From Paraburkholderia fungorum (GTDB lineage: Bacteria; Pseudomonadota; Gammaproteobacteria; Burkholderiales; Burkholderiaceae): a stretch of 64,000 nucleotides of DNA. The translations under genes were made by a program, and so were the position numbers. Positions 9,534 through 21,000 of this stretch are shown here, in pieces. The notes below the pieces were generated by a model that had not been told where the DNA came from, did no database searches, and saw only the letters and a list, made by a program, of their open reading frames with translations. Location: the NCBI RefSeq assembly GCF_003610895.1, contig NZ_MCAS01000069.1, forward strand, positions 210,581 to 274,580, in the 5' to 3' direction. Each line of letters opens with the position of its first letter. Positions within the stretch are counted from its first letter, which is position 1.

Positions 9534-10898
9534 TTACACGACCGTCGCGAGCGCGAAAGTCAAACCCAAGCCCATCAGTGAAATGATGGTTTCGAGGAGC
9601 GACCATGTCTTGAAGGTCTGCCCCACCGTCATACCGAAGTATTCCTTCACCAGCCAGAAACCACCGTCGTTCACATGCGAAAAAATCAGTGAACCCGAAC
9701 CGGTGGCAAGCACCAGCAATTCCGGCGTGACCTGCACCCCGCTCGCCGAGGCAATCGGCGCGACGATACCGCAGGCGGTGGTCATCGCCACTGTCGCCGA
9801 TCCCGTAGCCAGACGAATCAGCGCGGCCACCAGCCAGCCGAACAGCAGCGGCGACAGATGCATCGCCGTTGCCACCCCGACGATTTCCTTCGAGATGCCG
9901 CTATCCATCAGCACCCGTCCGAAACCGCCGCCCGCGCCCACGATCAGCGTGATGCCCGCGATCGGCGCCAGACAGTCGCCGCAGAACTTCTGGATCTGCT
10001 CACGACTGAAGCCGCGGCTCGCGCCGAAGGTCCAGAAACTGACCAGCACGGCGATCAACAGCGCAACGTCGGAATTGCCGACGAAACGCAGCAGATCGTT
10101 CGCGAGCGTCTTCGGCGTAAACACGAGGTCGGCCCAACTGCCGATCAGCATCAGGATCACCGGCAGCAGAATCGTGAACAGCGTGATGCCGAAGCCCGGC
10201 AGTTCGCGTTGTTCCTTTTTCTCTTCAGCTGCGCCGAGAAACTGCGCAGCGAGCGGATTGTTCTCCGGCAGCTTGATGTAGCGGCTGATCAACAGCGCGA
10301 ACAGCGGACCGGCAACGATTGCTGTCGGCACACCCACGATCAGCCCATATGCAATCGTCTTGCCGATGTCGGCGTGATACGCCTGCACCGCGAGCATCGC
10401 GGCCGGATGCGGCGGAATCAAACCGTGCACGACGGACAGACCCGCGATCATCGGCAAGCCGATCAGCAGCAGCGACTTGTTGGTGCGCTTGGCAACGTTG
10501 AACGCGATCGGAATCAGCAACACGAAGCCGACTTCAAAAAACACCGGCAAACCGACGATGATCGCCACCACCATCATCGCCCAGTGAATGTGCTTCTCGC
10601 CGAACTTGTCGATCAACGTAGTCGCGATGCGCTCCGCGCCGCCCGATTCGGCCATCATCTTGCCGAGCATCGTGCCGAGGCCGACCACGATCGCAATGTG
10701 GCCGAGCGTATTGCCGTTACCGGTTTCGAACGATTTGACGATCGTGCCGATCGGCATGCCGGATACGAGACCCAGCAGCAGCGAGACGATAATCAGGACG
10801 AGGAACGGATAGACCTTGTAGCGGGTGATCAGCAGGATCAGAAGTGCGATGGCGATCACCGCGAAGACCAGCAGCGTACTGCCGTGGACAGCTTCCAT
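9534..10898 (-). CDS. gntT: Gluconate:H+ symporter, GntP family
   Basis: A 454-residue polytopic membrane protein with about 12 hydrophobic segments. LIPPHPAAMLAV (about 155-166) and GLGTMLGKMMAESGGAERIA (about 74-93) are typical GntP-family pieces. It imports gluconate across the inner membrane. The Shine-Dalgarno AGGAGG lies just before ATG 10898. It forms a two-gene unit with gntK, with eda/edd upstream behind a terminator. The symbol gntT rather than gntP or gntU is a choice by context. Confidence 0.9.
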   Translation of the reverse strand: MEAVHGSTLLVFAVIAIALLILLITRYKVYPFLVLIIVSLLLGLVSGMPIGTIVKSFETGNGNTLGHIAIVVGLGTMLGKMMAESGGAERIATTLIDKFGEKHIHWAMMVVAIIVGLPVFFEVGFVLLIPIAFNVAKRTNKSLLLIGLPMIAGLSVVHGLIPPHPAAMLAVQAYHADIGKTIAYGLIVGVPTAIVAGPLFALLISRYIKLPENNPLAAQFLGAAEEKKEQRELPGFGITLFTILLPVILMLIGSWADLVFTPKTLANDLLRFVGNSDVALLIAVLVSFWTFGASRGFSREQIQKFCGDCLAPIAGITLIVGAGGGFGRVLMDSGISKEIVGVATAMHLSPLLFGWLVAALIRLATGSATVAMTTACGIVAPIASASGVQVTPELLVLATGSGSLIFSHVNDGGFWLVKEYFGMTVGQTFKTWSLLETIISLMGLGLTFALATVV

Positions 10899-11053
10899 GA
10901 AGCTCCTCCTTTGCGTTATTGATTCTAGGTGCGGAAGGCGGCTGGCACCCTGTCTCCAGGCGGCCTGCGGCGACCTGAAAACCCGGCCAACCGCACGGAC
11001 GTTGAATTCTACTGTTTGTCGTCATTCAAGGCGCGCGAAACCGGCGCGCCTGC

Positions 11054-11104
11054 CGAAAAAAGAGCCCCGTCGTGACAGCCGGGAAGACTGTGTCGACGGG
11101 GCTC
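11054..11104 (-). terminator. Intrinsic terminator of edd-eda
   Basis: On the minus strand an 11-bp GAGCCCCGTCG-type stem with a long loop is followed by T6. It lies about 45 bp beyond the eda stop and separates edd-eda from gntT-gntK. Confidence 0.8.
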
Positions 11105-11150
11105 CTGATGTCGGACCCTGCTGGCCGGTTAAAAAGCGTGCCGTTTCAAC

Positions 11151-11792
11151 TTAATGAGCAGGCGCGGCCAGTTCGCTGGCGGCACGTGCGAGGCGCGTAA
11201 CTTCGTCCCAGTTTTGCGCGGCGAGCGCGGCTTTCGGCGTAAGCCACGAACCGCCGACGCACACGACGTTCGGTTGCGCGAGGAAATTGATGGCGCTTTC
11301 GGCCGTGATGCCGCCGGTCGGGCAGAATTTCAGCGTCGGGAACGGGCCGTAAAACGCCTGTAGCATCGGAATACCGCCGGCTTGCTGCGCCGGGAAGAAC
11401 TTGACGATCTCGTAGCCGAGTTCCAGCGCCGTGATGATGTCGCTCGGCGTCATCACACCCGGCAGCAGCGGCAGACCGGCGTCCTGTGCGGCCTTGTGCA
11501 TGTCCTTCGTGAGACCCGGCGAAACGCCGAACTGCGCACCCGCCTTCTTAGCCTGCGCGCAGTGTTCCGGCTTCGTGATGGTGCCGACGCCGACGACGAT
11601 GTCTTCCGCCAGATGACTCGCGCGCTCAATCGCTTCGAGACCTGCTGCGGTGCGCAACGTGATTTCGAGCACCTTCACGCCGCCGGCATGCAACGCGCGC
11701 GAGACATTCTCGCCCTGCTCCGCCGAGTCGAACGCCAACACCGGAATCACCGGGCCGAGGCGCACGATGTCGCTTACTTTCTTTGCCGTCAT
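11151..11792 (-). CDS. eda: KDPG aldolase (2-dehydro-3-deoxy-phosphogluconate aldolase)
   Basis: A 213-residue class I aldolase that splits 2-keto-3-deoxy-6-phosphogluconate into pyruvate and glyceraldehyde-3-phosphate. VLEITLRT holds the catalytic Glu, and EIVKFFPAQQAGG holds the Schiff-base Lys. The start has GGAG 8 nt upstream and lies 11 bp after the edd stop, so the two genes are co-transcribed. Confidence 0.96.
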   Translation of the reverse strand: MTAKKVSDIVRLGPVIPVLAFDSAEQGENVSRALHAGGVKVLEITLRTAAGLEAIERASHLAEDIVVGVGTITKPEHCAQAKKAGAQFGVSPGLTKDMHKAAQDAGLPLLPGVMTPSDIITALELGYEIVKFFPAQQAGGIPMLQAFYGPFPTLKFCPTGGITAESAINFLAQPNVVCVGGSWLTPKAALAAQNWDEVTRLARAASELAAPAH

Positions 11793-11803
11793 AGTCAGAC
11801 TCC

Positions 11804-13666
<1,863 letters not shown>

Positions 13667-13757
13667 CGAAGCTCCTTCGTCGCTGGCGGAGGCGAACAGG
13701 CGCGCAGGGCCAGGTGGGGGTCGCGGGGAAGTCGGACTCAAGCCGACCACGAGAGTT

Positions 13758-13773
13758 TAGTAGAAAAACTACA
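13758..13773. promoter_or_regulatory. Candidate HexR box near edd
   Basis: On the minus strand this reads TGTAGTTTTTCTACTA, an interrupted dyad (TGTAG/CTACt) of the TGTA-N7-TACA type expected for HexR. It lies 92 bp upstream of the edd start. A near-identical box lies 134 bp away next to hexR. Confidence 0.6.
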
Positions 13774-13891
13774 CGATCGCAACGCAGATAATTTCAGCAC
13801 CCGCACCATTCATCATTCGTCGCAGCGCACCACCTGGCGTCGTCTCAACCGAAAACTGGCCGCACCTAGGGAATACACCTACTGCACGATA

Positions 13892-13906
13892 TGTAGTTTT
13901 TGTACA
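13892..13906. promoter_or_regulatory. Candidate HexR box near hexR
   Basis: TGTAGTTTTTGTACA is a TGTA-N7-TACA dyad 55 bp upstream of the hexR ATG. Its first ten bases are identical to the edd-proximal box read on the other strand. Autoregulation by HexR is the simple reading. Confidence 0.6.
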
Positions 13907-13960
13907 TCTCCAGCAATCAGCTATAGTCCACGCATTCTTCAGCATAGTGCGAGTTTTCCG

Positions 13961-14806
13961 ATGATGCTGTCCCAGGTCGAAGAGATGCGCGACCAGTTGC
14001 GCCCCTCCGAGCGCAAGCTGGCCGACTACGTGATCGAGGCGCCGCGCGAGGTGCTCGATCTGTCGATGAACGAGATGGCCGCGCGCGCAGGGGTGAGCCA
14101 GCCGACCATCGCGCGCTTTTGCCATGCTTTGGGGTTTTCCGGTTTCCGCGAGTTCAAGATCCGGCTCGCGCAGGGGATCGCCGCCGAAGTGCCGGCCGTC
14201 TATCGTGACGTGCGGCCGGACGAACCGACGCCAGGCGTCGCCGCCAAGGTGCTCGACCGGACGATCGGCGCGCTGATCCAGGTGCGCAACAACCTGTCAT
14301 CGGACAGTGTGGCGGCAGCCATCACACTGCTTACGCAGGCAAAGCGGATTGAGTTCTACGGCGCGGGCGGGTCCGGCATCGCCGCGCTCGATGTGCAGCA
14401 CAAGTTCTTTCGCCTCGGCATGCCGAGTGTTGCGTATTCCGACCCGCATACGTTTCTGATGTCGGCAGCGCTGCTGGGCGAAGGCGACGTCGTGGTGGCG
14501 ATATCGAACACGGGGCGCACCCGCGACATCGTCGATGCGGTGAAGTCGGCGCTTGCCGCGGGCGCCAGCGTGATCGCGATTACGCACGGCAATTCGCCGC
14601 TCGCGCGCCTCGCGACGGTAGGGCTGTTTGCAAACGTGGATGAGGATACGGACATCTTTTCGCCGATGACCTCGCGCGTATCGCATCTGGCGATTGGCGA
14701 CATTCTGGCGGTAGGCGTGGCGCTGAGCCGCGGGCCGGAACTGGTTGAGAAGCTGGCGCAGGCGAAAGATATCCTCAACCGACGAAGGATCGATCCGCGC
14801 GGGTGA
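13961..14806 (+). CDS. hexR: RpiR-family transcriptional regulator HexR
   Basis: A 281-residue regulator. Residues about 1-77 form the RpiR HTH domain (MAARAGVSQPTIARFCHALG), and about 120-265 form the SIS sugar-phosphate domain (YGAGGSGIAALD, ISNTGRTRDIVD). HexR senses KDPG and controls Entner-Doudoroff and central carbon genes in proteobacteria. Two ATG codons in tandem (13961, 13964) make the start uncertain by one codon. A very long open frame runs in from 11819, but it is the antisense shadow of edd. The gene is divergent from edd-eda, the pathway it should control. Confidence 0.9.
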   Translation: MMLSQVEEMRDQLRPSERKLADYVIEAPREVLDLSMNEMAARAGVSQPTIARFCHALGFSGFREFKIRLAQGIAAEVPAVYRDVRPDEPTPGVAAKVLDRTIGALIQVRNNLSSDSVAAAITLLTQAKRIEFYGAGGSGIAALDVQHKFFRLGMPSVAYSDPHTFLMSAALLGEGDVVVAISNTGRTRDIVDAVKSALAAGASVIAITHGNSPLARLATVGLFANVDEDTDIFSPMTSRVSHLAIGDILAVGVALSRGPELVEKLAQAKDILNRRRIDPRG

Positions 14807-14965
14807 TGCTAGTGGTGCGGCAACCAGCAAGGGGGATGCGGCCTGGTCAGCGCCGCGCGGCTTGCCGCGTGCCCTGGCGAAACGTCGAAGCTCGGCTCGC
14901 CGAATCTGAAACGGTGCGCATCAGGCGCGACTGTATTCCTAAAGATCCAGGCGTAAAGGCACAAA

Positions 14966-15005
14966 CGAAACGGGCTCCCTTCAGTTCACCGAAGGGAGCC
15001 CGTTC
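14966..15005 (-). terminator. Terminator of the adhesin gene
   Basis: A perfect 12-bp stem (CGGGCTCCCTTC and complement, 14971-15002) with an 8-nt loop; on the minus strand it runs into GTTTCGTTTG. It lies 80 bp beyond the adhesin stop, and also ends the hexR side. Confidence 0.75.
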
Positions 15006-15081
15006 CACTTGCACTGCTAACTGCCTAGACCCAGCTCACAGAAAGCGGCCAAACTGCGCCGCCTGTCACCACATCAAACAC

Positions 15082-18000
15082 TTACCACTGATACGACGCA
15101 CCGGCACCGACAGTCGTTTCGCTGCCGCTGATACCCGCCCCGATCTTGACCTTCAGGTTCTGCGTGATACGAGCGGATGCGCCCACCGCGGCGGCTTGGT
15201 AGCCCTTGTAGCTGCCACCGGCCACGCCGATTGCCAGCGTCTTGCCCGGATCGACTTCCGGAATCATCGTCAGCGCGGTGGCGGCTGCGACACCGCTGTA
15301 AGCAGCACGCGCGGTCTCGCCAATGGCCGACTGCATCTGCCTGACGTTCACCGCATCTGTCGGCGCCGTGCCGTTCGCGACGTTGGTGATCCGGCGCTCG
15401 TTGCCTTGCGAGCCGACCGACACGGTATTCGCCTGATCCGCCACCGAACCCGAACCGATCGCCACCGAGTTATCGCCGCTCGCCTGCGAGCCGCCACCCA
15501 TTGCGACCGCGTTGTTGCCCGTCGCTGCTGCCGCCGGCTGACCGCCCGTGTTGATCGACATTGAGGCGTTGCCGGTCTGCTGCTGGTTCTGCACCGACTG
15601 TGTGAGATCGGACAGTTGCTGGTTGGTATTCCACAACTGCGCGCCGGTCACTGCATCGGTGCTGGTTGCCGACAGTTCGCCATCCTGAAGGTTGGTCAGC
15701 TTGACAGCCGGTGCACCCGTCGAGCCTCCGAGGGTTACCTGATTGTGCGCCGACGAGTCATACGACACCGCATTGGCCACCGAACCGCTCATGGTGCCGA
15801 CCGTGCTCTGCAAGCTGGCGATGTCCGAGGTGTTCTGCGTGACCCGGCCGTCGATATTGGTGATGGCCGCGCCGACGTTGTTTACGGTCGTACCGCCCAC
15901 ACTGTAGCTAGGCGCCGAGACCGTGCCGTCCGCGTTGACGCTCGAACCGCCGCCGAGCGCTGCCGCCGTGCTGGCTGCGTTCGCGTACAACTGCGAACCG
16001 TTCACCGCGTCGACGCTCGCTGCACCAACCGCACCCGCCGCGACACCCGTCACGACACGATTGCCCGCCGTGCCTGCCATGTTGACCCGCACCCCGTCCG
16101 TCGCACCGCCGACCAGCAGGTCGCGCGAAGTCGCATCCTGCGTGACGATCCCGATAGAGCCGTTGCTGATCTGCGTCTGCAGCGACGTCAGACCGGTGTC
16201 GAGCGTATCGAGCGCACCGCCGACCGTATTCTGCGTGCCGCCCTGCACGTGGTAGGTCGGACCGGTGACCGAGCCGTCGGCGTTGACCTGCGCGCCGCCG
16301 CCAAGCGACGACACGACCGGGCTCAACTGGCCAAGGTTGACCGCCGAGGTGTTCGTCGTGCCTGCCGCCACACCGAGCAGTTCACGCGCACCCGCGGTAC
16401 CCGTGAAGTCGACGCTCAAGCCGCCCGTGTTGCTGGCGACCGTTACGGCACCCGTTGTCTGATCCTGCTGCACCAGACCCACGACGCCCGAGTTGATCTG
16501 GTTCGTCAGATCGGTTACGGAGCCTTCGACATTCGTGACACGCGTGTCGAGGTTCGTAATGTTGGTCGTGTTTTGGGCGATGTCGCTGGTGTTTTGCGCG
16601 ATGTCGCTGGTGTTTTGCGCGATGTCGCTCGTGTTCTGGGCGATGTCACTCGTGTTCTTCGCAATGTCGCCAGCGTTCGTCGCGATGTCGCTCGCGTTCT
16701 TCGCAATATCGCCGGTGTTCTGTGCGATGTCGCTCGTGTTCTGCGCGATATTGCCGGCGTTCGTTGCGATGTCGCTGGTGTTCTGCGCCACGCTCTGGTT
16801 CGTTGCATACAGTTGTGAGCCGTTCACCGCGTCGACGCTCGATGCGCTCACCGCACCCGCTGCCACACCCGTCACCACGCGGTTGCCCGCCGTGCCCGCC
16901 ATGCTGATCTGCACGCCGTCCGTCGCCGCACCAACCGTCAGGTTGCGCGAGCTTTGGTCCTGCTGCACCAGGCCCAGTTCGCCGTTGTTGATCTGGTTCG
17001 TGATATTGCTCACCGAGCCTTCAACGTTCGTCACACGTGAATCGATATCCGTGATGTCGCCTGCGTTCTTTGCAATATCGCTCGTGTTCTGGGCGATGTC
17101 ACCCGCGCTCTTCGCGATGTCGCTCGTGTTCTGCGCAATATCGCTGGTGTTCTGGGCGATGTTGCCGGCGTTCGTTGCAATGTCACTGGTGTTCTGCGCC
17201 ACGTTCTGGTTCGTCGCATACAACTGTGAACCATTCACCGCGTCGACGCTCGATGCGCTCACCGCACCCGCTGCCACACCCGTCACCACGCGGTTGCCCG
17301 CCGTGCCCGCCATGCTGATCTGCACGCCGTCCGTCGCCGCGCCAACCGTCAGGTTGCGTGAGACCTGGTCCTGTTGCACCAGGCCCAGTTCGCCGCTGTT
17401 GATCTGGTTCGTGATAGTGCTCACCGAGCCCTCAACGTTCGTCACTCGCGAATCGATATTCGTGATGTCGCCTGCGTTCTTCGCAATATCGCTCATGTTC
17501 TGGGCGATGTTGCCGGCGTTCGTTGCGATGTCACTGGTGTTCTGGGCGATGTCGCTCGCGCTCTTCGCAATGTCGCTAGTGTTCTGCGCCACGCTCTGGT
17601 TCGTCGCATACAGTTGTGAACCGTTCACCGCGTCCGCGCTTGATGCGGATACATCACCCGCCGCCACGTTGGTCAGCGTCGTGCCCGAAATGCCGGCCAA
17701 CGTCACCTTGTCGTGCGCAGACGAGTCATATGCCACGGCACCTGACACACCACCGCCCAGGCTCGCGATCTGCGAGTTGATTGTGCTGATGTCGCTGGTG
17801 TTCTTCGCGATATCGCTCGTGTTGTGAGCGATGTCACCTGCGTTCTTCGCGATGTCGCTCGTGTTCTGGGCGATATTGCCGGTGTTCGTTGCGATGTCGC
17901 TGGTGTTCTGCGCCACGCTCTGGTTCGTTGCATACAGTTGTGAGCCGTTCACCGCATCGACGCTCGACGCGTTCACTGCACCCGCTGCCACACCCGTCAC

Positions 18001-21000
18001 CACGCGGTTGCCCGCCGTGCCCGCCATGCTGATCTGCACGCCGTCCGTCGCCGCGCCAACCGTCAGGTTGCGTGAGACCTGGTCCTGTTGCACCAGGCCC
18101 AGTTCGCCGCTGTTGATCTGGTTCGTGATAGTGCTCACCGAGCCTTCAACGTCCGTCACGCGCGAATCGATATTCGTGATGTCGCCAGCGTTCTTTGCAA
18201 TATCGCTTGTGTTCTGGGCGATATTGCCAGCGTTCGTTGCAATGTCACTGGTGTTCTGGGCGATGTCGCTCGCGCTCTTCGCAATGTCGCTAGTGTTCTG
18301 CGTCACGCTCTGGTTCGTCGCGTACAGTTGTGAACCGTTCACCGCATCCATGCTTGATACGGATACGTCGCCGGCCGCCACGTTGGTCAGCGTGGTGCCC
18401 GAAGTACCGGCCAACGTCACCTTGTCGTGCGCGGACGAGTCATATGCCACCGCACCTGACACACCACCGCCCAGGCCCGCGATCTGCGAGTTAATCGTGC
18501 TGATGTCGCTGGTATTCTTCGCGATATCGCTCGTGTTCTGGGTGATATTGCCGGCGTTCGTTGCGATGTCGCTGGTGTTCTGCGCCACGCTCTGGTTCGT
18601 TGCATACAGTTGTGAGCCGTTCACCGCGTCGACGCTCGATGCGCTCACCGCACCCGCTGCCACACCCGTCACCACGCGGTTGCCCGCCGTGCCCGCCATG
18701 CTGATCTGCACGCCGTCCGTCGCCGCGCCAACCGTCAGATTGCGTGAGCCCTGATCCTGTTGCACCAGACCCAGTTCGCCGTTGCTGATCTGGCTCGTGA
18801 TAGTGCTCACCGAGCCCTCAACGTCCGTCACGCGCGAATCGATATTCGTGATGTCGCCTGCGTTCTTCGCAATATCGCTCGTGTTCTGGGCGATGTTGCC
18901 GGCGTTCGTTGCAATGTCACTGGTGTTCTGGGCGATGTCGCTCGCGCTCTTCGCAATGTCACCGGTGTTCTGCGCCACATTCTGGTTCGTCGTGTAGAGC
19001 TGCGAACCGTTCACCGCGTCCATGCTTGATGCGGATACGTCACCGGCCGCTACGTTGGTCAGCGTCGTGCCCGAAATGCCGGCGAACGTCACCTTGTCGT
19101 GCGCGGACGAGTCATACGCCACCGCACCTGACACGCCACCGCCCAGGCCCGCGATCTGCGAGTTGATCGAGCTGATGTCGCTGGTGTTCTGCACCACGCT
19201 CTGGTTCGTCGCATACAACTGTGAACCATTCACCGCATCGACACTCGACGCGTTCACCGCACCCGCTGCCACACCCGTCACCACGCGGTTGCCCGCCGTG
19301 CCCGCCATGCTGATCTGCACGCCGTCCGTCGCCGCACCAACCGTCAGGTTGCGTGAGACCTGGTCCTGTTGCACCAGACCCAGTTCGCCGCTGTTGATCT
19401 GGTTCGTAATAGTGCTCACCGAGCCTTCAACGTCCGTCATGCGCGAATCGATATTCGTGATGTCGCCTGCGTTCTTTGCGATATCGCTCGTGTTCTGGGC
19501 GATGTCGCTTGCGTTCGTCGTAATGTCGCCTGTGTTCTTCGCGATGTCACTCGTGTTCTGGGCAATATCACTGGTGTTTTGGGCGATATTGCCCGCATTC
19601 GTTGCGATGTCACTGGTGTTCTGCGCCACGCTCTGGTTCGTCGCGTACAACTGCGAACCGTTCACCGCGTCAGTGCTCAAGGCGGACAGCGTGCCTGCCC
19701 CCACATTCTTCAGCGTCGTGCCCGACGCACCGCCCAAGGTCGCCGTGGCTTTGGTCGTGTCGTCGTAGGCGACGAACGCATTCGTTGCGATACCGCTTGA
19801 ATCGACCTTCAAACCCGCTGCTTGCAACTGACCATAGTTGACCGCATCGGTCGATTGCGTACCCGCCGTTACGTTGACAACTTGCCGTTCCGAGCCAACC
19901 GCACCCACGGAGACGGTGTTGGCGCGGGTCGCCACCGAATTGGCACCTAGCGCGACTGCGTTCGATACATTGACGCTCGCTCCGTAGCCCAATGCGGTTG
20001 AACTGACGCCATTGCTCCCAACGTTCGCGCGAACGCCAATGCCGACCGAAGACGCTCCCGCGGCGGTAACGGAATAGCCCATGCCTATGGCGTTAACCCC
20101 GTTGGCTGTTGACATATAACCGATCGAGGTAGAGTTACCCCCCGAAGCCAACGCATTCGCACCTACGGCTGTCGCAGAACCCGCGCTCGCTGTCGCACTG
20201 GCGCCGAAGGCGTTGGCGTAGTTGCCGCCCGCAACAGCGCTCGGACCCACGGCAAGCGCATTGCTCCCCGACCACACGGATGCGGCACTGCCCGAACCAT
20301 ACAGGGTAGCGACGAATTTGCTGGTTCCAGCAATACCGTTGATGGAGTCTTGCAGACCTCCCAGCGCACTGCCGACGTCGTGATAGGACATCCCACTAAT
20401 GGTGTAAGTCGGCGTGGTCACACGACCGCTCGCATCCACGCTTGCACCGCCGCCTAACGCAGCCGCAATGCTTTGCGCCGTAGCCGTCAACTGACCAAAA
20501 TTGGCCGCATCAGTCGCCGCCGTACCCGCTGCCAGGTTGCTGATTTTATTGCTGCCCATGTCGAGAGCGTTTAACACGAACAACCCATTGTTCGTAATCA
20601 GCAACTGGTCGGCGCCGCCCGCTCCCACGTGAGCAGTGTTGGAATCGGTCACCGTGAAATACGCACCCGCGTTGCCATTCGCGTCGTAGGAAACAACCCC
20701 TGCCTGCTGCGCGTCGCTGCTGGAGGCGCAATCCACACCCGTGCTGACCTGCGCGCCGTCCGCAGAGGAAATGCACGCCGAGTTGCTCGAGTCGGTGCCC
20801 AAAACGCCCGCAGCAAAAGAGTTGGGCGTCGCAGCCGCCTCAGACTTCACCGCTGTGCCGAATCCCACCCCAGCCGCCAGAAGCGCAGCGACCAGAACCT
20901 TCTGGTTGCGGCTCGACTTACCGCGGCTCCTGGCCGTTTCAGACGCGGCCACGTAGGTCCCGGTGGTTTCGTTCCATACGCTCTTGTATGACTTGTTCAT
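15082..21000 (-). CDS. Giant trimeric autotransporter adhesin (YadA/Hia/BpaA type)
   Basis: A 1972-residue surface adhesin. Residues 1-24 form an extended signal peptide region (MNKSYKSVWNETTGTYVAAS); the hydrophobic signal core ends near AVKSEAAA (about 57). YadA-like head repeats (AVGPSAVAGG, TAVGANALASGG, ALGANSVATRANTVSVG) span about 245-375, followed by a neck ending STDAVNYGQL. The stalk (about 400-1880) is built from five near-identical blocks containing GELGLVQQDQxSRNLTVGA and VDAVNGSQLYATNQ, separated by coiled-coil runs of NTSDIAQ/NTSDIAK heptads. The last 80 or so residues are the YadA membrane anchor, ending in Trp. It should trimerise, insert in the outer membrane and mediate adhesion. 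No partner gene adjoins it. The DNA repeats make length variation by recombination likely. Confidence 0.95.
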   Translation of the reverse strand: MNKSYKSVWNETTGTYVAASETARSRGKSSRNQKVLVAALLAAGVGFGTAVKSEAAATPNSFAAGVLGTDSSNSACISSADGAQVSTGVDCASSSDAQQAGVVSYDANGNAGAYFTVTDSNTAHVGAGGADQLLITNNGLFVLNALDMGSNKISNLAAGTAATDAANFGQLTATAQSIAAALGGGASVDASGRVTTPTYTISGMSYHDVGSALGGLQDSINGIAGTSKFVATLYGSGSAASVWSGSNALAVGPSAVAGGNYANAFGASATASAGSATAVGANALASGGNSTSIGYMSTANGVNAIGMGYSVTAAGASSVGIGVRANVGSNGVSSTALGYGASVNVSNAVALGANSVATRANTVSVGAVGSERQVVNVTAGTQSTDAVNYGQLQAAGLKVDSSGIATNAFVAYDDTTKATATLGGASGTTLKNVGAGTLSALSTDAVNGSQLYATNQSVAQNTSDIATNAGNIAQNTSDIAQNTSDIAKNTGDITTNASDIAQNTSDIAKNAGDITNIDSRMTDVEGSVSTITNQINSGELGLVQQDQVSRNLTVGAATDGVQISMAGTAGNRVVTGVAAGAVNASSVDAVNGSQLYATNQSVVQNTSDISSINSQIAGLGGGVSGAVAYDSSAHDKVTFAGISGTTLTNVAAGDVSASSMDAVNGSQLYTTNQNVAQNTGDIAKSASDIAQNTSDIATNAGNIAQNTSDIAKNAGDITNIDSRVTDVEGSVSTITSQISNGELGLVQQDQGSRNLTVGAATDGVQISMAGTAGNRVVTGVAAGAVSASSVDAVNGSQLYATNQSVAQNTSDIATNAGNITQNTSDIAKNTSDISTINSQIAGLGGGVSGAVAYDSSAHDKVTLAGTSGTTLTNVAAGDVSVSSMDAVNGSQLYATNQSVTQNTSDIAKSASDIAQNTSDIATNAGNIAQNTSDIAKNAGDITNIDSRVTDVEGSVSTITNQINSGELGLVQQDQVSRNLTVGAATDGVQISMAGTAGNRVVTGVAAGAVNASSVDAVNGSQLYATNQSVAQNTSDIATNTGNIAQNTSDIAKNAGDIAHNTSDIAKNTSDISTINSQIASLGGGVSGAVAYDSSAHDKVTLAGISGTTLTNVAAGDVSASSADAVNGSQLYATNQSVAQNTSDIAKSASDIAQNTSDIATNAGNIAQNMSDIAKNAGDITNIDSRVTNVEGSVSTITNQINSGELGLVQQDQVSRNLTVGAATDGVQISMAGTAGNRVVTGVAAGAVSASSVDAVNGSQLYATNQNVAQNTSDIATNAGNIAQNTSDIAQNTSDIAKSAGDIAQNTSDIAKNAGDITDIDSRVTNVEGSVSNITNQINNGELGLVQQDQSSRNLTVGAATDGVQISMAGTAGNRVVTGVAAGAVSASSVDAVNGSQLYATNQSVAQNTSDIATNAGNIAQNTSDIAQNTGDIAKNASDIATNAGDIAKNTSDIAQNTSDIAQNTSDIAQNTSDIAQNTTNITNLDTRVTNVEGSVTDLTNQINSGVVGLVQQDQTTGAVTVASNTGGLSVDFTGTAGARELLGVAAGTTNTSAVNLGQLSPVVSSLGGGAQVNADGSVTGPTYHVQGGTQNTVGGALDTLDTGLTSLQTQISNGSIGIVTQDATSRDLLVGGATDGVRVNMAGTAGNRVVTGVAAGAVGAASVDAVNGSQLYANAASTAAALGGGSSVNADGTVSAPSYSVGGTTVNNVGAAITNIDGRVTQNTSDIASLQSTVGTMSGSVANAVSYDSSAHNQVTLGGSTGAPAVKLTNLQDGELSATSTDAVTGAQLWNTNQQLSDLTQSVQNQQQTGNASMSINTGGQPAAAATGNNAVAMGGGSQASGDNSVAIGSGSVADQANTVSVGSQGNERRITNVANGTAPTDAVNVRQMQSAIGETARAAYSGVAAATALTMIPEVDPGKTLAIGVAGGSYKGYQAAAVGASARITQNLKVKIGAGISGSETTVGAGASYQW

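Noticed and set aside
16493..17827. Long plus-strand open frames opposite the adhesin (also 15616-16818, 17831-18754, 19022-19768)
   Set aside because: They are mirror frames of the repetitive stalk DNA: the translation is a monotone repetition of hydrophobic strings with no start signals or families.
15900..19700. CRISPR-like appearance of repeats
   Set aside because: The repeats stay in frame within one long coding region and encode coiled-coil heptads; no cas genes and no unique spacers.
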